Origin: Actinobacteria bacterium UBA4719
Lineage (GTDB): Bacteria > Actinomycetota > Actinomycetes > Actinomycetales > Dermatophilaceae
Length of the DNA stretch: 6,660 bases
Direction of reading: 5' to 3'
Assembly (NCBI GenBank): GCA_002404345.1
Contig: DHJN01000126.1
Location: 18,071-24,730, forward strand
Below the pieces are notes generated by a model. It did not search any database. It was not told the DNA's origin and worked only from the letters and a program-made list of their open reading frames with translations. The stretch's first letter is position 1, and each line of letters opens with the position of its first letter. Position numbers and translations under genes: made by a program. Positions 1 through 6,053 of this stretch are shown here, one piece after another.

Positions 1-7
1 GGTCCAC

Positions 8-19
8 AAACCTAGGGAC
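8..19. repeat. Inverted copy of the repeat's CCTAGG block
   Basis: AAACCTAGGGAC here is the exact reverse complement of GTCCCTAGGTTT at 80-91 and 112-123. The match continues imperfectly inward (7 of the next 9 bases). The three copies of the 12-base block, one inverted and two direct, bracket the GTGACAC motifs. They could form a terminal inverted repeat, or in RNA a long-loop hairpin downstream of the leftward gene. Confidence 0.5.
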
Positions 20-58
20 TGTGACACCTGGGCTGCTTGGTGGGGATCGGTGACACTG

Positions 59-122
59 TGGTCAGTTTCGGGTGACACGGTCCCTAGGTTTGGTCAGTTT
101 CGGGTGACACCGTCCCTAGGTT
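59..122. repeat. Two tandem 32-bp direct repeats, probable insertion-sequence end
   Basis: Copies at 59-90 and 91-122 are identical except for one base (G79 versus C111). Each contains GGTCAGTTTCGGGTGACAC followed by GTCCCTAGGTTT. The GTGACAC core also occurs upstream at 21-27 and 50-56, giving four same-orientation copies at 21, 50, 72 and 104. Multiple short transposase-binding repeats near a terminus are typical of IS21-family (IstA/IstB) elements, and the GTCAGTTT-x-GGGTGACA wording recalls such ends in actinobacteria. That assignment is from memory and inference; no transposase gene lies in the window. The repeat is what is seen; the element identity is uncertain. Confidence 0.6.
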
Positions 123-718
123 TGGCGGGAGCGCCGCACTGACAGCACGACTGCCAGCGGCCACACTGCCTGCGCTCCGGCAGCGACACGTTCGGCCAAC
201 CCCACCGACTGTCCGCTCATGAACTTCTCGGCGAAGAACCACGAGAGGGTCAGCAGCAGCGTGCACGTCGCCGCCGCGGATACCTTTGGTTCAAGAAAGG
301 CGGCGACGGTCCGCCCGGGCACCTGTGAGCGAGTCCACGCGAAGGCGGGCCACACCGCGAGCGAGACGAAGGCCACTGTTGCGGCGAAAGTGTGCGCCGA
401 CGAGGAACGGCCACCAGCGGGTAGTGGGAACACGGCCACCAGCAGCGTGGCAAGCCCGCCGAGTCCATGAACCAGTCGCCCAGCCGTCGCCGCGCAGCCA
501 AGCGCGCAGGCGGTCGCGATGTGCGAGAGGCCAACGCCGATGAGGGCACTGGTCATCAGCCAGCGGTGGGGGGTGTCGCGCGCGGCGAGCTCGCTGATCG
601 TGCGCACGAAGGAATCGAAGTGCACCGGCTGAATGGCTGCGGCCACCGTCCATCCGCCGATGAGTAACACCGGTGCGGCAAGGGACGAAACCAGACCCCA
701 CCACGGCACGCGGTGCAT
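116..718 (-). CDS. DUF998-family integral membrane protein
   Basis: A 200-residue hydrophobic protein of unknown function. About six membrane segments are visible, near residues 7-29, 53-70, 80-98, 106-126, 145-165 and 178-195. Short polar loops include PVHFDSFVRTISELAARDTPHRW after the first helix; an aromatic/Asp-rich loop followed by T-I-S-x-L-A is the recurring pattern of DUF998 proteins. The reading frame stays open to 1021, but the extension overlaps the divergent signalling gene and is not membrane-like. The ATG at 718, directly ahead of the first membrane helix, is the sensible start. No Shine-Dalgarno precedes it, so translation may be leaderless. The last codons and the TAG stop fall in the repeat cluster, so the native C-terminus may have been replaced by a few residues. 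Length is near the family norm. The family call is good; the function is unknown. Confidence 0.75.
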   Translation of the reverse strand: MHRVPWWGLVSSLAAPVLLIGGWTVAAAIQPVHFDSFVRTISELAARDTPHRWLMTSALIGVGLSHIATACALGCAATAGRLVHGLGGLATLLVAVFPLPAGGRSSSAHTFAATVAFVSLAVWPAFAWTRSQVPGRTVAAFLEPKVSAAATCTLLLTLSWFFAEKFMSGQSVGLAERVAAGAQAVWPLAVVLSVRRSRQT

Positions 719-725
719 AACAAGG

Positions 726-731
726 ACCGTA
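726..731 (-). promoter_or_regulatory. Possible -10 box for the leftward membrane gene
   Basis: Read on the minus strand this is TACGGT, matching the actinobacterial TAnnnT -10 pattern. It ends seven bases before the ATG at 718. This is the spacing expected for a leaderless transcript and agrees with the absence of a ribosome binding site. No good -35 box is seen at 16-18 bp. Confidence 0.3.
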
Positions 732-763
732 CGCCTTGGACCCCGCCAGGAAGCCGAGCGCAC

Positions 764-769
764 TACGCT
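764..769 (+). promoter_or_regulatory. Possible -10 box for the PAS-phosphatase-kinase gene
   Basis: TACGCT fits TAnnnT and sits in the 87-bp divergent gap, followed by an A-rich stretch (770-774). A start of transcription near 776 would give a 30-base leader to the ATG at 806. It would also fall on an in-frame GTG at 776, a possible leaderless alternative start. TTGGAC at 736-741 resembles a -35 box, but its 22-bp spacing is too long to be convincing. Confidence 0.28.
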
Positions 770-805
770 AAAAATGTGGCTGCCTTCTCGCAGGGGCTTT
801 CTTCC

Positions 806-2668
806 ATGGCCGCCGATGTGCCGGCGGCAGGCTGCGCGACCCTCGCGGCCGAATACGACTGGTCCGTCAGCGCCTTCGGGCCGAAAGAGCAGTGGGAGCC
901 GGCTGTCGAGGCCGTTGTCCGGACATTGATCGAAGCCACCGCCCCGATGGCCTACTTCCACGGCCCGAGCTATGCGATGGTCTACAACGACCGGTTCGCC
1001 CACCTGCTGGGTGCAAGGCACCCGAGGGCGTGGGGTCAGCGGGCAGACGTGGTGATGCGCGACATCTGGTCACGCCCGGGCTATGCCCAGGCGGTCGACA
1101 ACGTCTTCGCCGGAGGACCGTCCTTCCATGACGACGGAGAGATGCTGGAGCGCAAGGGACGTCGGCAAACGGACTCCGACTGGGTGTATGTGGTCCGCAG
1201 CTACTCGGCCGTCAGGAACAGCGATGGCGCGGTTCTCGGAGTTCTGGTCGTGGTAGTAGAGATTGCCCCCGTGCTGGTGTTGGTGGGCGGAGGTGAGCAG
1301 GGCGATCAGGGCGCGGCCAGATGGCGCGGGATCGAGCTATGGGACGAGACTGTCGCCCGCGGGCCACTGATCTGGTCCGGCTTCCGGGCGGGCGCCAGGT
1401 CACCTGAGGCGCCAGTCGCCGAAACTGACCAACGGTTCGTCGCCGAAGGCGGCGGACAGCTGATCCTGCCGATCAACGGCCCCGACGTCGGGGGCTCCAT
1501 TGGATACCTGGGGATGAGACGCCACCTCCCCGACGCTCAGATGGTGACCCTGGCGGCACGCGACCAGGACGACCCCACTGGGACCGCCGCTGGAGGTGAG
1601 TTCTACGACGTCTTCGGCTTGCCCGACGGCAGACTCGCCCTCAGCATCGGCAATGTCAGGGGGTGTGGTGACGCTGCGGCCGCGGTCATGGCGCAGGTCA
1701 AGGTGGGCCTGCGAGGAGCAGCCCTGAACAGCTCGGACCCCGGGGACATCTTCTCTGCGCTAGACGAGCTCGTCAGCCGCCTGGACCGTACCTGGCCGGC
1801 TGCGCCGGGCCGCGCCGGCTCCGCCGGAACCGCGGGTGCCGGCTTCGGCGGCGAGCTGTTCGTCACCGAGCTGCTCGGGGTCTTCGACCCCGCCACTGGT
1901 GAGCTGCTGCTGGCCAGTGCCGGCCACTTCCCACCGGCGGTTGTTCGTCGCCGGACGGCGGCGGACGCGCAGGCCGGTCCCGGGCGTTTGGCCGAGTACG
2001 CCAAGGTCGAGCCCGGGCCCCCGCTGGGGATCACCGGGAATCGCCCCGTCCTGCGGCTAGTCCTCGAGGAGGGCGACGCCCTGGTCGGGTACACCGACGG
2101 TTTGATCAAGCGCCACGAACAGAGCCCGGCCATGGGGCAGAGGACGTTGTTGCAGACTTTGAGCACGATGACGGCGACCGCGCCGCGCAGTATCTCCCAG
2201 CACGTGGTCGACGAGCTGATCGATGGACAGGGACTGGAGCACGACTGCGCCCTGCTGGTGGTGGTCCGGGACAGCGGGGTCCACCGCATGGCCTCTGTGC
2301 TCGTTCCGCCGCACGCGATCGCCGTTCGTGGGGCCCGTCTCTGGGTTCGGGGCCAGCTCGAGTCATGGGGTCTGGACGAGGGAGTCGTGGCCGACGCGGT
2401 CATGTGCGTCTCGGAGCTGGTCACGAACGTTGGGCTGCACGCCGGCACGTCGGCGAGGGTCACCATGGAGCTCGCCGACCGGCTCTTGGTCACCGTCGAG
2501 GACACCGGCACGTGGAGCACACCTCGTGCTGGACCCGAGGACCACTCCGCCTCGCAGGGCAGGGGACTTGCTCTCGTGGCGGCTGTCTCCGATGCCATGG
2601 GACACGCGCGGGGCGTCGGCGGGTCGACCGTGTGGTTCGAGATCGCGCTGGACCGCCAGAGCGCCTGA
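806..2668 (+). CDS. PAS / SpoIIE-type PP2C phosphatase / RsbW-like kinase regulator
   Basis: A 620-residue cytoplasmic signalling protein. Residues ~10-155 form the PAS-like sensor common in actinobacterial SpoIIE proteins (AAEYDWS..FGPKEQW, then AMVYNDRFAHLLGARHP). Residues ~160-240 look like a shrunken GAF domain (LILPINGPDVGGSIGYLGMRR). Residues ~240-489 are a PP2C/SpoIIE phosphatase domain (GGEFYD 263-268, YTDG with D431, HDCALLV with D480). Residues ~499-620 are an RsbW-like ATPase (N-box ELVTN 537-541, DTG 566-568, GRGLALV 585-591). Such proteins normally dephosphorylate an anti-anti-sigma (STAS) protein, and the ATPase domain acts as anti-sigma kinase; no STAS or sigma gene is nearby. 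The usual GDVxGHG metal motif reads GNVRGCG (282-288) with Asn at 283, so phosphatase activity is doubtful, while the kinase motifs look intact. ATG 806 has AGGGG nine bases upstream; in-frame GTG 776 is an alternative start. An Ala/Gly-rich insert lies at residues 332-350. Confidence 0.9.
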   Translation: MAADVPAAGCATLAAEYDWSVSAFGPKEQWEPAVEAVVRTLIEATAPMAYFHGPSYAMVYNDRFAHLLGARHPRAWGQRADVVMRDIWSRPGYAQAVDNVFAGGPSFHDDGEMLERKGRRQTDSDWVYVVRSYSAVRNSDGAVLGVLVVVVEIAPVLVLVGGGEQGDQGAARWRGIELWDETVARGPLIWSGFRAGARSPEAPVAETDQRFVAEGGGQLILPINGPDVGGSIGYLGMRRHLPDAQMVTLAARDQDDPTGTAAGGEFYDVFGLPDGRLALSIGNVRGCGDAAAAVMAQVKVGLRGAALNSSDPGDIFSALDELVSRLDRTWPAAPGRAGSAGTAGAGFGGELFVTELLGVFDPATGELLLASAGHFPPAVVRRRTAADAQAGPGRLAEYAKVEPGPPLGITGNRPVLRLVLEEGDALVGYTDGLIKRHEQSPAMGQRTLLQTLSTMTATAPRSISQHVVDELIDGQGLEHDCALLVVVRDSGVHRMASVLVPPHAIAVRGARLWVRGQLESWGLDEGVVADAVMCVSELVTNVGLHAGTSARVTMELADRLLVTVEDTGTWSTPRAGPEDHSASQGRGLALVAAVSDAMGHARGVGGSTVWFEIALDRQSA

Positions 2669-2698
2669 GTGGGCTGATCACGCCGACCTGATCCGCCG

Positions 2699-2718
2699 CG
2701 GCAGCGGTGCCGCTGTCG
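2699..2718 (+). terminator. GC-rich hairpin after the phosphatase-kinase gene
   Basis: CGGCAGC pairs with GCTGTCG (one G-U), extended by G-C at 2706/2711, around a four-base loop. It lies 30 bases after the stop codon. No T-run follows, so intrinsic termination is only a possibility; actinobacterial terminators often lack the U-tract. The rest of the 133-bp spacer shows no recognisable site apart from two CAGACT copies 20 bp apart (2738 and 2758). Confidence 0.35.
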
Positions 2719-2790
2719 GCCCGGCCGCACGGTCGGGCAGACTCTGGACCATCCGGCCAGACTTTCCCGGCCGCTTCGCGCTCAAGCTCC

Positions 2791-2795
2791 AGGAG
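2791..2795 (+). promoter_or_regulatory. Strong Shine-Dalgarno AGGAG, placed for ATG 2802
   Basis: AGGAG ends six bases before ATG 2802, ideal spacing. It is too far (55 bases) from the dehydrogenase start at 2851 and poorly spaced for TTG 2812. The best ribosome binding site in this spacer therefore appears to serve a very short ORF rather than the dehydrogenase itself. Confidence 0.6.
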
Positions 2796-2801
2796 AATGC
2801 C

Positions 2802-2846
2802 ATGACCGTGATTGACGAGCTGGCGTGCTCCGGCAAGGGCTGCTGA
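2802..2846 (+). CDS. 14-residue peptide ending CSGKGC, leader or coupled small ORF
   Basis: The ATG with an ideal AGGAG opens MTVIDELACSGKGC and then TGA, four bases before the GTG of the flavin dehydrogenase. That spacing allows translational coupling. The peptide has an acidic front (IDEL) and a Cys-x4-Cys tail with a C-terminal cysteine. I do not recognise it. Possibilities are a translated leader that sets dehydrogenase expression, a tiny modified-peptide precursor (the dehydrogenase family includes MftD of mycofactocin synthesis, but the peptide is not MftA-like), or a chance ORF. CSxKGC also recalls the N-terminus of small actinobacterial Cys-rich proteins (from memory), which would make this a truncated relic; the downstream frame shows no continuation of such a protein. 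Confidence 0.4.
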   Translation: MTVIDELACSGKGC

Positions 2847-2850
2847 CTCT

Positions 2851-4059
2851 GTGAGGCTCTCCGAGGCCCGCGCCCTGGTCCAGCTCCGCAAACCAGAGCC
2901 GGACCGGGACGAGCGCACCTTGCGACGTTGCGTCACCATCGAGGATCTGCAGCACGCGGCCTGGCGCCGCTGGCCCGCAGGCGTCCGCGGTTACGTCGAG
3001 GGCGGCGCGGACGCTGAGGTGAGCTTGGCGCGCAACCGTGCGGCATACCAGGGTCTCGGGCTTGTGCCCTCGACGTTGCGCGACGTCACCGACGTCGACC
3101 TGCGCACCTCGCTCCTGGGACGTGAGTCGGCGCTGCCGTTCGCGCTGGCGCCGACCGGATACACCCGGTTGATGCACACCGGCGGTGAGCGAGCCGTCGC
3201 CCGAGCCGCCCGCGATGCGGGCATCCCCTACACCGTGTCGACCATGGCGACGACGCGTTTGGAGGACGTGGCGGGGGAGGTGGGCGGTGACCTTTGGTTC
3301 CAGCTCTATGTATGGCGCGACCGCGGGCTCGTCCGTGACCTGATCGAGCGTGCCAAGGCAAGCGGGTATCGCGCGTTGATGCTCACCGTCGACACTCCGG
3401 TCATCGGGCTGCGGGTGCGGGACGCGCACAACGGCTTCACCATCCCGCCGCAGCTCAGTGCTTTGACCGTGCTGGACATGGCCCGCCATCCCCGCTGGTG
3501 CGCGAACCTGCTGGCGGGCGCCCCGATCACCTTCGCCAACTTTGCGCGTGAGGTCGGCCGGACCCCCGAGGGCGTGATGGAGTTCGCGGCCAAGCAGTTC
3601 GACCCCTCGGTCTCGTGGGAGGACCTCGCCTGGATCCGTGGGCTGTGGAAGGGGCCCCTGGTGGTCAAGGGTCTGGTGAGCCCGGCGGATGCCGCCCAAG
3701 CCGCCGAGGTCGGTGTCGACGCGGTGGTGCTGTCCAACCACGGGGGCCGTCAGCTGGACCAGGTCGTGGCCCCGCTGCAGATGCTCCCCGAAGTACGTGA
3801 GCGGGTGGGCGACGAGTTCGAGCTGCTCATCGACTCAGGCATACGCCGTGGCTCGGACATCGCGCTCGCCCTGGCCCTGGGTGCTGACGGTGTCCTGGTC
3901 GGTCGGCCGTACCTCTACGGGCTCGGCGCTGCCGGCGAGCGTGGCGTTGCTGCGGCGATCTCCATGCTGGCCCAAGAGCTGGGTCGGGCGATGACGCTGA
4001 TGGGTGTCACGACCGTGGCGCAGCTTCGGGCCGAAGGAGCAGCCCTGGTCCGGTACTAG
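2851..4059 (+). CDS. FMN-dependent alpha-hydroxy-acid dehydrogenase, LldD-like
   Basis: A 402-residue TIM-barrel flavoenzyme that oxidises an L-2-hydroxy acid (lactate, mandelate, glycolate or similar) to the 2-keto acid, passing electrons to quinone, cytochrome or oxygen depending on the member. Family marks in order: YVEGGAD near residue 48, the FMN-contact segment LAPTGYTRL (~98-106), QLYVW with Tyr at ~153, TVDTPVIGLR (~179-188), Lys ~273 in VVKG, the catalytic base His ~297 in SNHGGRQLD with Arg ~300, and the FMN-phosphate segments DSGIRRG (~328) and GRPYLYGL (~351). All catalytic positions are present and the length is normal. GTG 2851 is chosen because homology begins just after it (TIEDLQHAAWRRW) and AAGGG lies eleven bases upstream; TTG 2812 is in frame but lacks a suitable ribosome site. 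It follows the 14-codon ORF by four bases. The physiological substrate cannot be read from the sequence; an L-lactate dehydrogenase (LldD) is the default guess. Confidence 0.93.
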   Translation: MRLSEARALVQLRKPEPDRDERTLRRCVTIEDLQHAAWRRWPAGVRGYVEGGADAEVSLARNRAAYQGLGLVPSTLRDVTDVDLRTSLLGRESALPFALAPTGYTRLMHTGGERAVARAARDAGIPYTVSTMATTRLEDVAGEVGGDLWFQLYVWRDRGLVRDLIERAKASGYRALMLTVDTPVIGLRVRDAHNGFTIPPQLSALTVLDMARHPRWCANLLAGAPITFANFAREVGRTPEGVMEFAAKQFDPSVSWEDLAWIRGLWKGPLVVKGLVSPADAAQAAEVGVDAVVLSNHGGRQLDQVVAPLQMLPEVRERVGDEFELLIDSGIRRGSDIALALALGADGVLVGRPYLYGLGAAGERGVAAAISMLAQELGRAMTLMGVTTVAQLRAEGAALVRY

Positions 4060-4119
4060 TCCCATCGTCTGATTGCGGCCATCACCTGTGCTGCCGGAGA
4101 ACTATGGGTGAGATGGCCC

Positions 4120-4156
4120 GATGACTCCGCGGCGCCGGGAGACGACTCCGAGGCGC
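4120..4156. repeat. Imperfect 16-bp direct repeat with a 21-bp period
   Basis: GACTCCG-x-GGCGC blocks at 4120-4135 and 4141-4156 match in 14 of 16 positions and lie two helical turns apart, in the 207-bp region between the dehydrogenase and the broken kinase. Tandem sites in phase are a common layout for dimeric response regulators, but this could equally be chance in GC-rich DNA. No convincing promoter or terminator is seen in 4060-4254. Confidence 0.3.
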
Positions 4157-4254
4157 GCACTCGCCTCTCCATCTTGGATCCTGCAGACGGCGAGCCTTCT
4201 CAGCGCGATCAGGCCCCTGTGTGGACAACGCTCGCTGATGGCCGCACCGACCAC

Positions 4255-4264
4255 AAGGACAGGA
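4255..4264 (+). promoter_or_regulatory. Ribosome binding site supporting kinase start at GTG 4267
   Basis: AAGGA at 4255-4259, followed by a second AGGA (4261-4264), precedes GTG 4267 at good spacing. The frame is open back to GTG 4108, which has GGAGA at 4096-4100, but the extra 53 residues are polar and featureless. GTG 4267 puts the first membrane helix at the N-terminus, as usual for sensor kinases. Confidence 0.45.
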
Positions 4265-4266
4265 CC

Positions 4267-5480
4267 GTGGTCAGCACGACCCGTGTCCTGCTGCAGGTCG
4301 GCATCATCGCCGTCATCGTCATCGGCCTGGTCGTCGCCGGTGGCGTTGTCGTTGCACGGCGGACAGCCGAGCGCGAGGCGATCAACGGTGCGGCCCAAGT
4401 CACAGACCTGCTGGCGGAAGCCGTTGTTCAGCCGGCCCTGAGGGACAGCCTGCTGTCCGACTCGCCGGCGGCTGCCCGAGCCAGCCTCGACGCAGTCGTC
4501 ACCAAACTCGTGTTGAGCCCGTCGGTGTCCAGGGTCAAGCTCTGGACGCCGCAGGGGCGCATCGTGTACTCCGACGAAAAGCGCCTGATCGGAAAGAGCT
4601 TCCCGGTGGATGAGGGCCATCGCGACAGCATGACCCACCCGCAGACCCTTGCCGATGTGACCGATCTGCAGGCGCCGGAGAACGTGTACGAACGTGGGAA
4701 TGGCAAGTTGCTCGAGGTCTACCGGCCGGTGTGGACTCCCAGCGGCCAGCCGTTGCTCTTCGAGACCTACACCCGCTACACCACGGTCACGGCGCGCACC
4801 ACGCAGTTGTGGCGCAGCTTTGCCGGTCTCATGGTCTCCACCCTGTTGCTCCTGGTCGTGTTGCTCCTGCCACTGCTGTGGGCACTGCTCGACCGGCTGC
4901 GGCGCGGGCAGCGACTGCGGGAGTCACTCCTCCAGCACGCCGTCGACCGTCCGCCCAGGAACGTCAACGCATCGCTGGCACCCTGCACGACGGCGTCGTG
5001 CAGGAGCTGGCGGCCATCTCGTTTGCGGTCACCGCCTCAGCCGAACAGGCCGAGACCAAGGGCCAGCCACAGCTGGCTGAGCGGCTCCGCACGGCCGCGA
5101 CGACGGTACGGGCCAGCATCGGCGGCTTGCGATCTCTGCTCGTGGACATCTACCCACCAAGCTTGCGTACGGCAGGGTTGGTCACCGCCCTCACCGCCCT
5201 CACCGACCTCGCCTCCACCTTGCGGTCGCGCAACATCGATGTCCGGCTGGACCTTCCGCCCGCCGACCAGCCGACCCGGCTCGACGCCGGAGGCGAGCAG
5301 CTCGTATTCCGGGTTGCCCAGGAATGTCTGCGCAACGCTGCCCGGCACGCGGCGGCGCAGACTGTCGACCTGCGGCTGTCCGCCGAGAAGGGCGTGGTGG
5401 TCCTGGAGATCTCCGACGACGGAGTGGGTTTCGACAGCGACGTGGCCCTTCGTAGCTCGAGCAAGGGGCACTTCGGCTTG
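4267..5480 (+). pseudogene. Sensor histidine kinase (NarL/DesK type), frameshifted and 3'-truncated
   Basis: Originally a membrane sensor kinase. It has a membrane helix at residues ~8-29 and an extracytoplasmic region of ~155 residues (..VKLWTPQGRIVYSDEKRLIGKS.. looks like a sensor fold). The second helix is at ~185-209, followed by a short juxtamembrane segment RLRRGQRLRESLLQHAVD. The frame then breaks near 4948-4950. Adding one base would restore SAQERQRIAGTLHDGVVQEL, the HisKA_3 box with phospho-acceptor His at 4986-4988. The HATPase continues in the new frame with N-box LRNAARH (~5330-5350), G1 DDGVGFD (~5416-5436) and GHFGL (5466-5480). The sequence then runs straight into response-regulator code, so the last ~30 kinase residues and the stop are missing. 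As written no full kinase can be made. The single-base shift alone could be a read error, but the junction is not explained that way. Confidence 0.85.
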
Positions 5481-6031
5481 AGGTTGTCGGCCAGGCCGCC
5501 GACCGGCGCGGAGGCTGTCGAGATGGCTCTGGCCACCTCACCGCACGTCGTCCTGATGGACCTGTCCATGCCGATCATGGATGGGGTAACGGCCACCCGG
5601 GCGCTGCTCGAAGCGCGGCCGGAAACCGCTGTCGTGGTGTTGACATCCTTCACCGACCACACCCGGGTCGCCGAGGCGCTCGCCGCCGGGCGGTGGGGTA
5701 CCTCCTCAAAGACAGCCATCCGCGCGACCTGCTGGCCGGGATCCGTGCGGCTGCGGCGGGCCACGCACCGCTGGACCCGAGGGTGGCTCGCAGCCTGCTT
5801 CCCTCCGGCCGTGTTCCCGACCCGGCATCGGCGCTCAGCCACCGAGAGCTGCAGGTGCTGCGCCTGGTCACCAAGGGGATGGCCAACAAGCAGATCGGTC
5901 GGGCACTGGGCATCAGCGAACACACGGTCAAGGTCCATCTGGGCAATGTCTTTCGGCAGATCGGTGTCGGCGACCGCACATCGGCGGCCATGTGGGCTCG
6001 CGAGCACCTCACCGAGGACCCCGCCTCTTAG
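5481..6031 (+). pseudogene. LuxR/NarL-type response regulator, 5'-deleted with frameshifts
   Basis: Remnant of the partner regulator. Frame 5480-5503 reads EVVGQAAD, the second beta-strand of a receiver. One extra base near 5504 moves the frame to GAEAVEMALATSPHVVLMD, with phospho-acceptor Asp at 5559-5561, then LTS and the alpha-4 region. A missing G near 5688-5692 shifts it again to GYLLKDSHPRDLL, which has the conserved Lys. The C-terminal LuxR helix-turn-helix (ELQVLRLVTKGMANKQIGRALGIS, TVKVHLGNVFRQIG) is intact at ~5831-6004 and ends TEDPAS. The first ~25 residues, including the start codon and the acidic pair that binds magnesium, are absent. A GTG at 5693 could in principle start a 112-residue DNA-binding fragment, but no ribosome site supports it. 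Confidence 0.85.
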
Positions 6032-6041
6032 TAGCCGGCGG

Positions 6042-6053
6042 CTCTAGCTAGAG
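6042..6053. repeat. Perfect 12-bp palindrome at the end of bpa
   Basis: CTCTAGCTAGAG is fully self-complementary, centred between 6047 and 6048, and contains the TAG stop of bpa on the minus strand. It sits in the junction between the two convergent genes. The lack of a loop and of a T-run argues against a classical terminator. Confidence 0.4.

Noticed and set aside
1..125. CRISPR array
   Set aside because: The repeats are directly adjacent without unique spacers, and no cas gene is present.
1603..2730. Long antisense open frame (375 codons) opposite the phosphatase-kinase gene
   Set aside because: It lies opposite a frame with clear domain motifs; its product is Ser/Arg/Pro-rich with no recognisable fold. 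High GC leaves such frames open by chance.
2844..2846. TGA as a selenocysteine codon extending the 14-residue peptide
   Set aside because: The reading beyond TGA (LCEALRGPR..) shows no conserved fold and no selenocysteine-insertion hairpin stands out; the dehydrogenase start follows at once.
2782..3741. Antisense open frame (319 codons) opposite the dehydrogenase
   Set aside because: The forward frame carries every catalytic motif of the FMN dehydrogenase; the reverse product is low-complexity and family-less.
2802..4059. Mycofactocin locus (MftA precursor plus MftD)
   Set aside because: The peptide lacks the MftA C-terminal Val-Tyr end, the dehydrogenase looks more LldD-like, and no radical SAM, MftB or glycosyltransferase gene is present.
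5150..6007. Antisense open frame (285 codons) opposite the kinase/regulator remnant
   Set aside because: It is the mirror of recognisable kinase and receiver code, with no domain of its own.
4267..6031. Genuine hybrid histidine kinase with a receiver and DNA-binding output
   Set aside because: The receiver lacks its first strand and acidic pair, the kinase lacks its last strand, and three frame changes interrupt the chain.
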